Shown here piece by piece: positions 28,316 to 37,251 of a DNA stretch of 64,000 bases. The number at the start of each line of letters is the position of its first letter. Positions within the stretch are counted from its first letter, which is position 1. Origin of the DNA: Alphaproteobacteria bacterium (GTDB taxonomy: Bacteria > Pseudomonadota > Alphaproteobacteria > Rhodobacterales > Rhodobacteraceae); the NCBI GenBank assembly GCA_030428355.1, contig JAUIBL010000006.1:56274-120273 (forward strand). Direction: 5' to 3'. The notes under the pieces are model-generated. The model was given only the letters and a program-made list of their open reading frames with translations. It was not told the origin of the DNA and ran no database searches. The translations under genes were made by a program, and so were the position numbers.

Positions 28316-28954
28316 TCAGGCCCGATCCGCAGGGGATCCGGGCATCAATTCGTAAGGGTGTTTCCAGCGCGGCAGGGCTTCGATGCGCCCCAGCCAGCGG
28401 TCGATATTGGGCCACTCCGACCGGTCGAAACCGAACGGTTCGGGGTAAAAGAGGTAGCCGCAGCAGGAAATGTCGGCATTGGTGATCCCGTCCCCCACGA
28501 TCCAGTCGCGCCCATCGAGATGCGCATCGAGCACCGCATAAGCGGCCTTGAGCCGCCCCTGCATGAACGCGATCACCTCTGCCGGGCGCTTGTCTTCGGG
28601 CAGGAAATTCATCAGGAACCGCGTCATGCCGGCCTGGCTCGACAGCTTGTGATTGTCCCAGAACACCCAGCGCATCACCTCGCGCGCCTCGTCCGGATTG
28701 GCCCCTCCGAACTTGCCGGACTTCTCCGAGATATACATTTGGATCACGCCCGACTGGCTCAGCTTCGTGTCGCCGTCCACGAGGACGGGCGCTTCGCCCA
28801 TCTCGTTGATCTTGGCGCGGTATTCCGGCGTCCGGGTCTCGCCATTGAAGAAATCCACCTTCACCGGCGTCCAGTCGAGGCCCGAAAGTTCCAGCGCAAG
28901 CGCCGCCTTGTAGGCATTGCCCGACTCGCCAAAGCAATAAAGTTGAATGGTCAT
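28316..28954 (-). CDS. Glutathione S-transferase family protein
   Basis: 212 residues with the N-terminal thioredoxin-like domain (LYCFGESGNAYKAAL, then the cis-Pro segment EAPVLVDGD and LSQSGVIQMY) and an all-helical C-terminal domain (ITNADISCCGYLFYP). It is placed 13 bases upstream of the thiolase in transcription order, so co-transcription is likely. The substrate is unknown; detoxification of electrophiles formed in acyl-CoA or aromatic catabolism is a reasonable guess. Confidence 0.85.
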   Translation of the reverse strand: MTIQLYCFGESGNAYKAALALELSGLDWTPVKVDFFNGETRTPEYRAKINEMGEAPVLVDGDTKLSQSGVIQMYISEKSGKFGGANPDEAREVMRWVFWDNHKLSSQAGMTRFLMNFLPEDKRPAEVIAFMQGRLKAAYAVLDAHLDGRDWIVGDGITNADISCCGYLFYPEPFGFDRSEWPNIDRWLGRIEALPRWKHPYELMPGSPADRA

Positions 28955-28998
28955 CTGGTCTGATCCTCGACTGTCAGAATTGGAGGGAGAGGCCGGGA

Positions 28999-29227
28999 GC
29001 CTCCGGCGGGAGTTTATCCGGCAAGATGAAGCAGGAGCCTTTCTCTTCTTTACCAGCCGTTAAGATTAATCGCCCTACACTGGGCGCGCATGGCAGACTG
29101 GAGAGTTGAGCCATGTGCAAGGTGAAGCCCCGCCGACTGTGCCTGACACCGCGTGGTAAAGAGGCCGACTGGCGGGGTGGAGCTTGCCTTGCTCCTTCAT
29201 CTTGCCGGATAAACTCCCGCCGGAGGC
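28999..29227. repeat. 33-base perfect inverted repeat flanking a 163-base spacer
   Basis: The left arm (28999-29031, beginning GCCTCCGGCGGGAGTTTATC) is perfectly complementary to the right arm (29195-29227). The spacer holds a nested 9-base inverted pair TCTTTACCA (29047-29055) / TGGTAAAGA (29154-29162) and no convincing gene. The region fills the only gap in the minus-strand block. The arm sequence belongs to the same type as the GGGAGTATTT-like intergenic repeats of roseobacters. It could be a small mobile-type element, a paired repeat or a structured RNA. Confidence 0.8.
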
Positions 29228-29263
29228 ATACCGCATTTGCCGTTTGCACCATCGTCGGGCCCA

Positions 29264-30403
29264 TCAGAGCGCCCTCGCAATCAGCTCTTTCATGATCTCG
29301 TTGGTGCCACCGTAAATCCGCTGCACCCGCGCATCCGCCCACATCTCGGCCACCGCGTATTCCTGCATGTAGCCGTAGCCGCCATGCAACTGCACACACT
29401 CGTCCAGCACCTCGCCCTGCGTGTCCGAGAGCCAGTATTTCGCCATCGCGGCCTTTTCGACGGTCAGTTCACCGCGCAGGTGCTCCTCCAAGCAGTTATC
29501 GAGGAAAGCGCGCGCGACCGTGGTCTTGGTCTGGCACTCCGCCAGCTTGAAACGTGTGTTCTGGAACTGAGTGAGCGGCCCGCCGAAGGCTTCGCGTTCC
29601 TTGCAATAGGCGATGGTGCGGTCGACGGCACCTTCCATCGCACCCACCGCGCCACAGCCGATGATCAGGCGTTCCTGCGGCAGTTGCTTCATCATCTGGT
29701 AGAAGCCCTGACCTTCCTCGCCACCCAGCAGGTTTTCCGGTGCAATTTCGACATTGTCAAAGAACAGCTCTGACGTGTCCGCCGCGTGGCATCCGATCTT
29801 TTCGAGGTTGCGCCCGCGCTGGAAGCCCTCGGCACCCTCGGTTTCCACGACGACCAAAGACGTTCCTTTTGATCCAAGCGACGGGTCGGTCTTGGCCGCC
29901 ACGATGATCAGGTTCGCATGCTGGCCGTTGGTGATGAACGTCTTTTGCCCCGACAGGCGGTAGGCGTTGCCGTCCTTGACTGCGCGGGTCTTGATGCCCT
30001 GCACGTCCGACCCGCCAGACGGCTCTGTCATCGCCAGGGCACCGACCAGCTCGCCGGTGACCATCCTGGGCAGCCAGCGTCTCTTTTGCTCTTCAGTGCC
30101 ATAGGCGAGGATGTAATGCGCGACGATGCCGGAATGGATGCCATGGCCCCAGCTTGCCAGATTGGCGCGCGCCGCTTCGATCAGGATCACCGCCTCATGG
30201 CCGAAATCGCCACCGGCACCGCCGTATTCCTCGGGGATCGACGGGCAGAGCAGACCCAGCTCACCGGCCTGTTGCCAGGTCGCCCGATCCATCTGACCCT
30301 GTTTGCGCCACTTGTCATAAAGCGGCTGCCATTCGGTCTCGATGAACTTCGCGGTCATTTCGGCGAGCATCTCGTGCTCGTCGGTCATCCAGCTCGATCG
30401 CAT
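29264..30403 (-). CDS. Acyl-CoA dehydrogenase
   Basis: 379 residues of normal length. FAD- and substrate-binding motifs are [13 protein letters not shown] and [13 protein letters not shown], with a C-terminal [12 protein letters not shown]. As in isovaleryl-CoA and similar dehydrogenases, the last motif has GGT rather than EGT, and the likely catalytic Glu sits in the helix segment LPQERLIIG. The enzyme oxidises acyl-CoA to trans-enoyl-CoA. ATG 30403 has a strong GGAGGGGAG site. It lies between the hairpin at 30428 and the inverted repeat. Confidence 0.93.
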   Translation of the reverse strand: MRSSWMTDEHEMLAEMTAKFIETEWQPLYDKWRKQGQMDRATWQQAGELGLLCPSIPEEYGGAGGDFGHEAVILIEAARANLASWGHGIHSGIVAHYILAYGTEEQKRRWLPRMVTGELVGALAMTEPSGGSDVQGIKTRAVKDGNAYRLSGQKTFITNGQHANLIIVAAKTDPSLGSKGTSLVVVETEGAEGFQRGRNLEKIGCHAADTSELFFDNVEIAPENLLGGEEGQGFYQMMKQLPQERLIIGCGAVGAMEGAVDRTIAYCKEREAFGGPLTQFQNTRFKLAECQTKTTVARAFLDNCLEEHLRGELTVEKAAMAKYWLSDTQGEVLDECVQLHGGYGYMQEYAVAEMWADARVQRIYGGTNEIMKELIARAL

Positions 30404-30427
30404 GCGGCTCCCCTCCCTTGGCCGTAA

Positions 30428-30445
30428 GGTGCGTGCACACGCACC
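30428..30445. terminator. GGTGCGTG hairpin between two acyl-CoA dehydrogenase genes
   Basis: An 8-base-pair perfect hairpin with a CA loop (GGTGCGTG / CACGCACC) lies in the 48-base gap. It has almost the same arms as the one after lepA at 6139. It lacks a T-run on the minus strand, so it may attenuate rather than fully terminate. Confidence 0.5.
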
Positions 30446-30451
30446 ACTCGA

Positions 30452-32233
30452 TCAGAAGTTCGCGGCTTCCAGTGCCATCACCGGTTCTGCCCCGGTCTCG
30501 ATGCGCGCAAGGTGCATCTTGGTGGCAGGCAGTTGCCGCGCCATGTAGTAGCGGCCTGTGGCCAGCTTTGTCTCGTAGAACGCCACGTCGGATGCACCGT
30601 CTTTCAATGCCTTCGAGGCTGCAAGCCCCATCCGCGCCCACATGTAGCCAAGGCAGACATGGCCGAACATGTGCATGAAGTCATAAGACCCGGCCAGCGC
30701 GTTGTTCGGGTTCTTCATGCCGTTCTGCATGAAATACATCGCCGCTGCCTGCAGATCCTTCGATGCCGCCTTGAGCGGTTCGAGGAAATCGCGGTCGAAG
30801 GCTTCGTCCTGGCCTTTATGCTCTGCCGCAAACGTCTTGATCATGTCGAAGAACGCCATGACATGCTTGCCGCCGTCCTGCGCGAGCTTGCGGCCCACCA
30901 GATCCAGCGCCTGAATGCCGTTGGCGCCTTCGTAGATCATGGCGATCCGGGCGTCGCGGGCGAATTGGGACATGCCCCATTCCTCGATATAACCGTGGCC
31001 GCCATAGACCTGCTGGGCGTTCACCGCCATCTCGAAGCCCTTGTCGGTCTGGAAGCCCTTGATGATCGGGGTCAGCAGGGAAATCAGGCCATCCGCCGAG
31101 GCGTCGGAGTTCTTGTGCGCCCGGTCGATCAGGTAGGCGCCCCAATAGGTGAAGGCGCGGGCGCCTTCGGTAAAGGACTTCTGATCCATCAGGTTGCGGC
31201 GGATGTCGGGGTGCACGATGATCGGGTCGGCCGATTTCTCGGGGGCCTTGGCCCCGGTCACGTCGCGGCCCTGAAGCCGGTCATTGGCGTAGGCCACCGC
31301 GTTCTGATAGGCGACTTCGGCCTGTGCGTAACCCTGGAGGCCAACGCCCAGACGCGCTTCGTTCATCATGGTGAACATGGCGCGCATGCCCTTGTGCATC
31401 TCGCCGATCAGGTAGCCGGTCGCCTCGTCGTAATTCATGACGCAGGTGGCGTTGCCGTGAATGCCCATCTTCTCTTCGAGCTTGCCGACAGATACACCAT
31501 TCCGCGCACCCAGCGAGCCGTCTTCGTTCACGAGGAACTTCGGCACGATGAAGAGCGACACGCCCTTGATGCCCTCGGGGCCACCGGGGATTTTCGCCAG
31601 AACGAGGTGGATGATGTTCTCGGCCATGTCGTGATCGCCGGCCGAGATGAAGATCTTCTGGCCGGAAATCTTGTAGCTGCCATCCTCCTGCGGCACCGCC
31701 TTGGTGCGCATCAGGCCCAGATCCGTTCCACAATGCGGTTCGGTCAGGTTCATGGTGCCGGTCCATTCGCAGGTGGTCATCTTCGGCAGGTAGGTCTGCT
31801 TCTGCTCGTCCGAGCCGTGGAAGTAGATCGCTGAATACGCCCCGTGGGTCAGGCCCTGATACATGTTGAAGGCCATGTTGGCCGACACGAAGGGTTCCTG
31901 TGCCGCGGTGTGCATCAGGTAGGGCAGGCCCTGGCCGCCATATTCCGGATCGCAATCCAGAGCGGTCCAGCCGCCGTCCTTCATCATCTGGAACGCGTCC
32001 TTGAAGCCGGTCGGCGTGCGCACCACGCCGTTTTCCAGAACACAGCCCTCGGTGTCGCCCACGGCATTGAGCGGCATCAGCACTTCGGAGGCCAGCTTGC
32101 CCGCTTCCTCGATCACCGCGCCCGTGAAATCGCGGTCAAGCTCGGCATAGCCGGGAATGTCCTGTTCCGAGGCATTCAGAACGTCGTGCAGGATGAACTG
32201 CATGTCTTTCAGAGGGGCGGTATAGCTTGGCAT
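30452..32233 (-). CDS. Acyl-CoA dehydrogenase with C-terminal domain, DmdC-like
   Basis: 593 residues from ATG 32233 ([13 protein letters not shown]). The longer open frame upstream is not homologous. Motifs include [46 protein letters not shown] and the catalytic segment [14 protein letters not shown] ~100-residue C-terminal domain follows. The size and N-terminus match the clade that includes DmdC, the 3-methylmercaptopropionyl-CoA dehydrogenase of dimethylsulfoniopropionate demethylation. The clade also contains general long-chain enzymes, so the substrate is undecided. A MerR gene follows upstream. Confidence 0.9.
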   Translation of the reverse strand: MPSYTAPLKDMQFILHDVLNASEQDIPGYAELDRDFTGAVIEEAGKLASEVLMPLNAVGDTEGCVLENGVVRTPTGFKDAFQMMKDGGWTALDCDPEYGGQGLPYLMHTAAQEPFVSANMAFNMYQGLTHGAYSAIYFHGSDEQKQTYLPKMTTCEWTGTMNLTEPHCGTDLGLMRTKAVPQEDGSYKISGQKIFISAGDHDMAENIIHLVLAKIPGGPEGIKGVSLFIVPKFLVNEDGSLGARNGVSVGKLEEKMGIHGNATCVMNYDEATGYLIGEMHKGMRAMFTMMNEARLGVGLQGYAQAEVAYQNAVAYANDRLQGRDVTGAKAPEKSADPIIVHPDIRRNLMDQKSFTEGARAFTYWGAYLIDRAHKNSDASADGLISLLTPIIKGFQTDKGFEMAVNAQQVYGGHGYIEEWGMSQFARDARIAMIYEGANGIQALDLVGRKLAQDGGKHVMAFFDMIKTFAAEHKGQDEAFDRDFLEPLKAASKDLQAAAMYFMQNGMKNPNNALAGSYDFMHMFGHVCLGYMWARMGLAASKALKDGASDVAFYETKLATGRYYMARQLPATKMHLARIETGAEPVMALEAANF

Positions 32234-32261
32234 TGCGGGTCTCCCTAAAATGCGGTGCGGC

Positions 32262-32666
32262 TTATCCGGCCGCGCGTTTGCCTTGGTCCATCGAGGCAAG
32301 CATCTTCTCGCCCCAACGCATCTGTTCCTTGAGTTCGTCGATGGCCTGCGTGAGCTCGTCGCGCTGCGCTTCCATATCGGCAAGGCGCTGCTGGGCGATC
32401 TCGTAGGTGCGGGCCAATTGGGTCTGCTGCTGGTCACCCATGTGATAGAGGTCCAGAAGCTGACGGATTTCCTCGAGGCTGAACCCAAAGCGCTTGCCGC
32501 GCAGGATCAGCTTGAGACGGGCGCGGTCGCGCTTGGTGAACAGCCGTTTCTGGCCTTCGCGGATCGGAAACAGCAGTTCCTTGGCTTCATAGAACCGCAG
32601 GGTGCGCGGTGTGACGTCGAAAGCGTCACACATTTCCCTGATAGTCATGATGCGGTCATCGGTCAT
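32262..32666 (-). CDS. MerR-family transcriptional regulator
   Basis: 134 residues from ATG 32666. The N-terminal winged helix reads [25 protein letters not shown], with the usual [12 protein letters not shown] second segment, and is followed by a long coiled-coil dimerisation helix (about residues 75-130). It lacks the Cys-rich metal-binding end. Such MerR proteins (LiuR/PsrA-like role) repress or activate acyl-CoA degradation genes. It sits next to the acyl-CoA dehydrogenase it probably controls. Two palindromes lie 72-118 bases upstream of the start. Confidence 0.9.
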   Translation of the reverse strand: MTDDRIMTIREMCDAFDVTPRTLRFYEAKELLFPIREGQKRLFTKRDRARLKLILRGKRFGFSLEEIRQLLDLYHMGDQQQTQLARTYEIAQQRLADMEAQRDELTQAIDELKEQMRWGEKMLASMDQGKRAAG

Positions 32667-32737
32667 TGTCATCATCCTCAATCGGTGCCGGTCATGGCAA
32701 CGACATGCGAAGCTCGAGGCTTTCTTACAATGGGAAT

Positions 32738-32784
32738 TTACGTTGACGTAACTCAGACGCCACGTCACTTTTTCGTTGACGTAA
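32738..32784. promoter_or_regulatory. Two TTACGTTGACGTAA-type operator candidates upstream of the MerR gene
   Basis: A perfect 14-base palindromic site TTACGT-TG-ACGTAA (32738-32751) is repeated as TTTCGTTGACGTAA (32771-32784, one mismatch), 33 bases apart, i.e. about three helical turns. The sites lie upstream of the MerR gene that begins at 32666. They are good candidates for binding by that MerR protein or by the one encoded at 32944. Confidence 0.6.
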
Positions 32785-32822
32785 GATCAGGCAACGTCAC
32801 CTGCATTTTGCCGAAATTTTGT

Positions 32823-32838
32823 TTCAAAGCGCTTTGAA
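32823..32838. promoter_or_regulatory. Perfect 16-base palindrome TTCAAAGCGCTTTGAA
   Basis: A second kind of dyad, TTCAAAGC / GCTTTGAA, lies between the two MerR genes. Its AAAGCGCTTT core resembles operators of LacI-type regulators, none of which is encoded nearby. It may also be a simple hairpin downstream of the second MerR gene. Confidence 0.4.
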
Positions 32839-32943
32839 GGGCCGGTTCGCGGTAGGTCTGGAATTCCTGACCCAAGGTCACCAAACAAGGATCACGAAAC
32901 CCGTGACCGGCGGACCCGGCGAAACCGAGTCGCTTTGTGCCGA

Positions 32944-33315
32944 TCACATCCCGAGACTGGCAGCCGTCTCGTCGCGCAGTTTCTGCAATTCGTCCATCGC
33001 GGCATCGAGCTGCTTGCGCTGCTCGGCCAATTCGCCCAGTTGCCGGTCCGCAAGGTCGATCCAGGCGCGCATCTGCGCCTCGGTGCCGTCCTTTTCGTAG
33101 ATCAGAAGCCACTGGCGGATGTCTTCCAGTTGAAACCCGAACTTGCGGCCGCGCAGGATCAGCGTCATGCGGGCCACCTCCTTGGGTCCATACCAGCGCG
33201 ACCGTCCCTCGCGCTCTGGCTGAAGAAGCTCGATATATTCGTAGTAACGCAGGGTGCGCGGCGTCACATCGAACTTCGCGCACATATCCTTGAAACTCAG
33301 ACGCTGGTCGCTCAT
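32944..33315 (-). CDS. MerR-family transcriptional regulator (second, paralogous)
   Basis: 123 residues from ATG 33315. The DNA-binding domain reads [29 protein letters not shown], very close to the neighbour at 32262 (the [12 protein letters not shown] and [13 protein letters not shown] segments are matched by [15 protein letters not shown] and GRKFGFQLEDIRQ). A C-terminal coiled coil follows. The two genes appear to be an old duplication. It is divergent from the thioesterase genes at 33437, whose expression it may also affect. Confidence 0.88.
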   Translation of the reverse strand: MSDQRLSFKDMCAKFDVTPRTLRYYEYIELLQPEREGRSRWYGPKEVARMTLILRGRKFGFQLEDIRQWLLIYEKDGTEAQMRAWIDLADRQLGELAEQRKQLDAAMDELQKLRDETAASLGM

Positions 33316-33436
33316 CCCAACTCCCTCTCCCTGCGCGACCATAAGAGCGTGCCGCGCGCAGGGCAACAGGCGGATGGCGTGTCTGGTTTCCCGGCGCGAA
33401 GCAGCGTAAACCGGGCGGAACAACGAGGAACAGACC

Positions 33437-33859
33437 ATGAGTGTCGACAAGGCCAAGATCGCAAGGCAGTTCATCCAGACCATTCCGCATTCAAAGGCGC
33501 TGGGCATGGAAATCACCGCGCTGGGCGATGGCATGGCGGAAATCACCATGCCTTACGACGAACGCTTCATCGGCGATCCCAAGACCGGGGTCATTCATGG
33601 CGGCGCTGTATCGGCCCTGATGGACACCTGTGGCGGGGCGGCGGTGATGAGCCACCCCGAAGCCCCTGCCGGCACTGCCACCATCGACCTGCGCATCGAC
33701 TACATGCGCGCCGCGACCCCAGGTCAGGCGATCACCGCGCGGGCCGAGGTGTATCACATCACCCGCTCGGTCGCCTTTGTCCGCGCCACGGCCTGTGACG
33801 ACGACACCTCCCGCCCGGTCGCCACCGCCACCGGTGCCTTTACCGTGGAGGGTCGCTGA
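33437..33859 (+). CDS. PaaI-family hotdog thioesterase
   Basis: 140 residues. Hotdog-fold motifs are IHGGAVSALMDTCGGAA (the HGG-x-x-x-x-x-x-D type helix) and a late strand AVSFVRATA-like segment. Such enzymes hydrolyse acyl-CoA thioesters, often phenylacetyl or medium-chain esters. One base separates it from a second thioesterase; both probably share an mRNA with the MATE transporter that follows. Confidence 0.88.
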   Translation: MSVDKAKIARQFIQTIPHSKALGMEITALGDGMAEITMPYDERFIGDPKTGVIHGGAVSALMDTCGGAAVMSHPEAPAGTATIDLRIDYMRAATPGQAITARAEVYHITRSVAFVRATACDDDTSRPVATATGAFTVEGR

Positions 33860-33860
33860 C

Positions 33861-34379
33861 ATGGCCCGCAAGACACCCGAACCTGTCCAGATCGTCAAAC
33901 AGCGCCGCGATGCCGCGCTCAGGGCGCTTGTCGGAGGTGTGCCCTATATCACCTTCATGGGCATCAGCTTTGACCGGCGCGGCGACGAGCTGACCGGCAT
34001 CCTGTCCTTCGATGAAAAGCTGATCGGCAACCCGATGCTGCCCGCCATCCACGGCGGTGTGACCGCGGCCTTTCTCGAAGTGACGGCGGTGATCTCGCTC
34101 AGTTGGGCCTATATCTGGGAGGATTTCGAAAGCGGTGCCCTCGACGCCGAGGCGTTGGCCCAAGGCAACCTGCCACGCCTGCCCAAGACCATCGACTTCA
34201 CCGTCGACTACCTGCGCTCGGGCCTGCCGCGCGACGCCTATGCCCGCGCCACGATCACCCGCGCCGGGCGGCGCTATGCCTCTGTGCAGGCCGAGGCGTG
34301 GCAGGACAACCGCGACCGTCCCTTCGCGCAGGCGACCGCGCATTTCCTGATGCCGAGGCCCGACCAATCCAATGACTGA
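33861..34379 (+). CDS. PaaI-like hotdog thioesterase (second)
   Basis: 172 residues from ATG 33861. The core AIHGGVTAAFLEVTAVISL matches the hotdog motif, and a longer insert with Trp/Glu residues (YIWEDFESGALDAEAL) makes it larger than the preceding paralogue. It presumably hydrolyses another acyl-CoA. Its 3' end overlaps the MATE gene start by 8 bases. Confidence 0.8.
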   Translation: MARKTPEPVQIVKQRRDAALRALVGGVPYITFMGISFDRRGDELTGILSFDEKLIGNPMLPAIHGGVTAAFLEVTAVISLSWAYIWEDFESGALDAEALAQGNLPRLPKTIDFTVDYLRSGLPRDAYARATITRAGRRYASVQAEAWQDNRDRPFAQATAHFLMPRPDQSND

Positions 34380-35700
34380 CACGGCGGTTGCGCCGCAGGA
34401 CATCACCAACCGGCGCGTTCTCAAGATCGCGCTGCCGATCGTGCTGTCCAATGTCACCATCCCCATTCTGGGGGCTGTTGACACCGGTGTGGTCGGCCAG
34501 ATGGGCGCGGCGGCTCCGATCGGTGCCGTCGGCATCGGTGCGGTTGTGCTGTCGGCGATCTACTGGATCTTCGGCTTTCTGCGCATGGGCACCACGGGAT
34601 TGGCTGCACAGGCCATTGGGCAGGGCAACCGCGCCGAGGTGGCGGCGCTGCTGACGCGCGTGCTGATGATCGGGCTTGCCGGCGGGGCGCTCATCATTGC
34701 GCTGCAAATGCCGATCCTCTGGGCCGCCTTCCGCCTCTCCCCGGCAAGTGCCGAGGTCGAGGCGCTGGCCCGCGGTTACATGCAAATCCGCATCTGGTCC
34801 GCCCCCGCCGCCATCGCCGTGTTCGGCATCACCGGCTGGCTGATCGCGCAGGAACGCACCCGCGCGGTGCTGGTGCTGCAACTCTGGATGAACGGCATCA
34901 ATGTGGGGCTGAACGTCTGGTTCGTGCTGGGCCTTGGCTGGGGCGTGAACGGGGTTGCCTTTGCCACTTTCATCGCCGAGTGGACCGGGCTCGCGATGGG
35001 GCTTTACCTCTGCCGGGCCGCGTTCCGCGTCCCCGCGTGGCGTGATTGGGCGCGGGTGTTCGACCAAGTCAAGCTGCGGCGTATGGCGCAGGTCAATTCC
35101 GACATCCTGATCCGGTCGCTGCTCTTGCAGGTGATCTTCCTGTCCTTCCTGTTTCTCGCGGCCGATTTCGGCGATGTGACGCTCGCGGCCAATCAGGTGT
35201 TGCTGCAATTCCTGAGCATCACGTCCTACGCGCTGGACGGCTTCGCCTTTTCCGCCGAGGCGCTGGTGGGGCAGGCGGTGGGCGCTCGGGCAGTGCCGAC
35301 GTTGCGGCGGTCCGTCTGGGTGGCCAGCCTCTGGGGCCTCGCTGCGTCGGTGCTGCTGGCCGCCGGGTTCTGGACCTTCGGCAATGACATCGTGGCGATC
35401 ATGGCGAAAAACGCCGAGGTGCAGGCGGCGGCTGCCACCTATCTTCCGTGGATGGTCTGTGCGCCGGTGCTTGCGCTTGCGTCCTTCATGCTGGACGGCA
35501 TCTTCATCGGCGCGACCCGCACCGCCGACATGCGCAACATGATGGCGCTGTCGGCGCTGATCTATGCGTTTGCGGCGTTTGCGCTTGTGCCCTTTTTCGG
35601 CAATCACGGTCTGTGGATCGCGCTGCTGGTGTCCTTCGTGGCACGCGGCGCGACGCTGGCGGCGCGCTATCCGGCATTGGAACGGTCGGTGACGGAATAG
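34372..35700 (+). CDS. MATE-family efflux transporter (DinF subgroup)
   Basis: 442 residues with about 12 hydrophobic segments arranged as two six-helix halves (for example LKIALPIVLSNVTIPILGAVDTGVVG at the N-terminus). The sequence is closest to the DinF branch of MATE exporters. It uses Na+ or H+ gradients to expel organic cations or toxic metabolites. It overlaps the thioesterase gene by 8 bases, so its substrates may be connected to acyl metabolism; that is a guess. Confidence 0.92.
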   Translation: MTDTAVAPQDITNRRVLKIALPIVLSNVTIPILGAVDTGVVGQMGAAAPIGAVGIGAVVLSAIYWIFGFLRMGTTGLAAQAIGQGNRAEVAALLTRVLMIGLAGGALIIALQMPILWAAFRLSPASAEVEALARGYMQIRIWSAPAAIAVFGITGWLIAQERTRAVLVLQLWMNGINVGLNVWFVLGLGWGVNGVAFATFIAEWTGLAMGLYLCRAAFRVPAWRDWARVFDQVKLRRMAQVNSDILIRSLLLQVIFLSFLFLAADFGDVTLAANQVLLQFLSITSYALDGFAFSAEALVGQAVGARAVPTLRRSVWVASLWGLAASVLLAAGFWTFGNDIVAIMAKNAEVQAAAATYLPWMVCAPVLALASFMLDGIFIGATRTADMRNMMALSALIYAFAAFALVPFFGNHGLWIALLVSFVARGATLAARYPALERSVTE

Positions 35701-35778
35701 CCAATCCCAGCGGCGCTTTCCCTTGCTCATCCCGCTGCACCTCGCTACCTGTGTCCCGTTCGACAAGAGAGGCGCGCG

Positions 35779-36999
35779 ATGAACGATCTATTCAACAGCT
35801 TCATGACCGGTCCCGATGAAAAGGGCCGCTTTGGTATTTTCGGCGGACGCTTCGTGTCCGAGACGCTGATGCCGCTCATCCTCGAACTGGAAGACCAGTA
35901 CGAGCGCGCCAAGACCGACGAGAGCTTCTGGGCCGAGATGGACTTTCTCTGGAAGCACTACGTGGGCCGCCCGTCGCCGCTCTATCACGCCGAACGCCTG
36001 TCCGAGCGTCTGGGCGGTGCCAAGGTCTACATGAAGCGCGACGAGCTGAACCACACCGGCGCGCACAAGATCAACAACGTGCTGGGCCAGATCATCCTCG
36101 CCCGCCGCATGGGCAAGACCCGCATCATCGCCGAAACCGGTGCAGGCCAGCACGGCGTGGCAACCGCCACCGTCTGCGCCAAGTTCGGCCTGAAATGCGT
36201 CGTCTACATGGGCGCGCATGATGTCGAACGCCAGCAGCCCAACGTTTTCCGCATGAAGCTTCTGGGCGCCGAAGTGATCCCCGTAACCTCCGGCCGCGGC
36301 ACACTCAAGGACGCGATGAACGACGCGCTGCGCGACTGGGTGACCAATGTGCGCGACACGTTCTACTGCATCGGCACGGTGGCCGGGCCGCACCCGTATC
36401 CGGCGATGGTGCGCGATTTCCAGGCGATCATCGGCAAGGAAGCCAAGGAACAGATGATGGAGGCCGAGGGCCGTCTGCCCGACACCATCATCGCCGCCAT
36501 CGGCGGTGGCTCCAACGCGATGGGTCTGTTCTACCCGTTCCTTGACGACAAAGACGTGCGCATCATCGGCGTCGAAGCGGGCGGCAAGGGCGTGAACGAG
36601 AAGATGGAGCATTGCGCCTCGCTCACGGGCGGACGTCCCGGCGTTCTGCATGGCAACCGCACCTATCTGTTGCAGGACGAGGACGGCCAGATCCTCGAAG
36701 GCTTCAGCATCTCCGCCGGTCTCGACTATCCGGGCATCGGGCCGGAGCACGCCTGGCTCCACGACATCGGCCGCGCCGAATACGTGGCCATCACCGACAA
36801 AGAGGCGCTGGCGGCGTTCCAGCTCTGCTGCGAGACCGAAGGCATCATCCCCGCGTTGGAGCCCAGCCACGCGCTGGCCCATGTGATGAAGATCGCACCC
36901 GATCTGCCCAAGGACCACATCATCTGCATGAACATGTGCGGACGCGGCGACAAGGACATCTTCACCGTCGCCAAGCACCTCGGATTCGACATGGGCTGA
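35779..36999 (+). CDS. trpB: Tryptophan synthase beta subunit
   Basis: 406 residues. The PLP-binding Lys is in HTGAHKINN, the phosphate-binding Gly loop is GGGSNAMG, and C-terminal [11 protein letters not shown] is conserved. It joins indole with serine to give tryptophan, and normally forms a complex with TrpA. The partner trpA lies 12.5 kb away on the opposite strand. A strong terminator follows. Confidence 0.97.
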   Translation: MNDLFNSFMTGPDEKGRFGIFGGRFVSETLMPLILELEDQYERAKTDESFWAEMDFLWKHYVGRPSPLYHAERLSERLGGAKVYMKRDELNHTGAHKINNVLGQIILARRMGKTRIIAETGAGQHGVATATVCAKFGLKCVVYMGAHDVERQQPNVFRMKLLGAEVIPVTSGRGTLKDAMNDALRDWVTNVRDTFYCIGTVAGPHPYPAMVRDFQAIIGKEAKEQMMEAEGRLPDTIIAAIGGGSNAMGLFYPFLDDKDVRIIGVEAGGKGVNEKMEHCASLTGGRPGVLHGNRTYLLQDEDGQILEGFSISAGLDYPGIGPEHAWLHDIGRAEYVAITDKEALAAFQLCCETEGIIPALEPSHALAHVMKIAPDLPKDHIICMNMCGRGDKDIFTVAKHLGFDMG

Positions 37000-37039
37000 C
37001 GGCCCGCGCCGTAAACCCGAAGCCTAAACCGACTGTCAG

Positions 37040-37073
37040 ACCCCTCGCGCCTCGGGTGCGAGGGGTTTTTCTT
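37040..37073 (+). terminator. Intrinsic terminator of trpB
   Basis: ACCCCTCGC / GCGAGGGGT hairpin (37040-37066) with a TTTTTCTTT tail, about 40 bases after the trpB stop codon: a textbook rho-independent terminator. Confidence 0.9.
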
Positions 37074-37251
37074 TACCCGCAAAACGCCCAAGGGTCCGCA
37101 TAAACCTGGGTTTAGGCGCATCGGGCAGGGGTTTATGGACCGGCGACTAAACCATCTGCAAATGTTCCTCAGCGACGGAGGCGGTCAGGTTCGGCTCATC
37201 TGCAGCAAGACAGATCACCGAACACGAACCGAACATGAAAGGACTGAACCC

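Noticed and set aside
29113..29295. 60-codon ORF on the plus strand running out of the inverted-repeat spacer
   Set aside because: Its 3' half is the right arm of the inverted repeat and the next gene on the other strand; composition is Arg/Cys-rich and no ribosome site is present.
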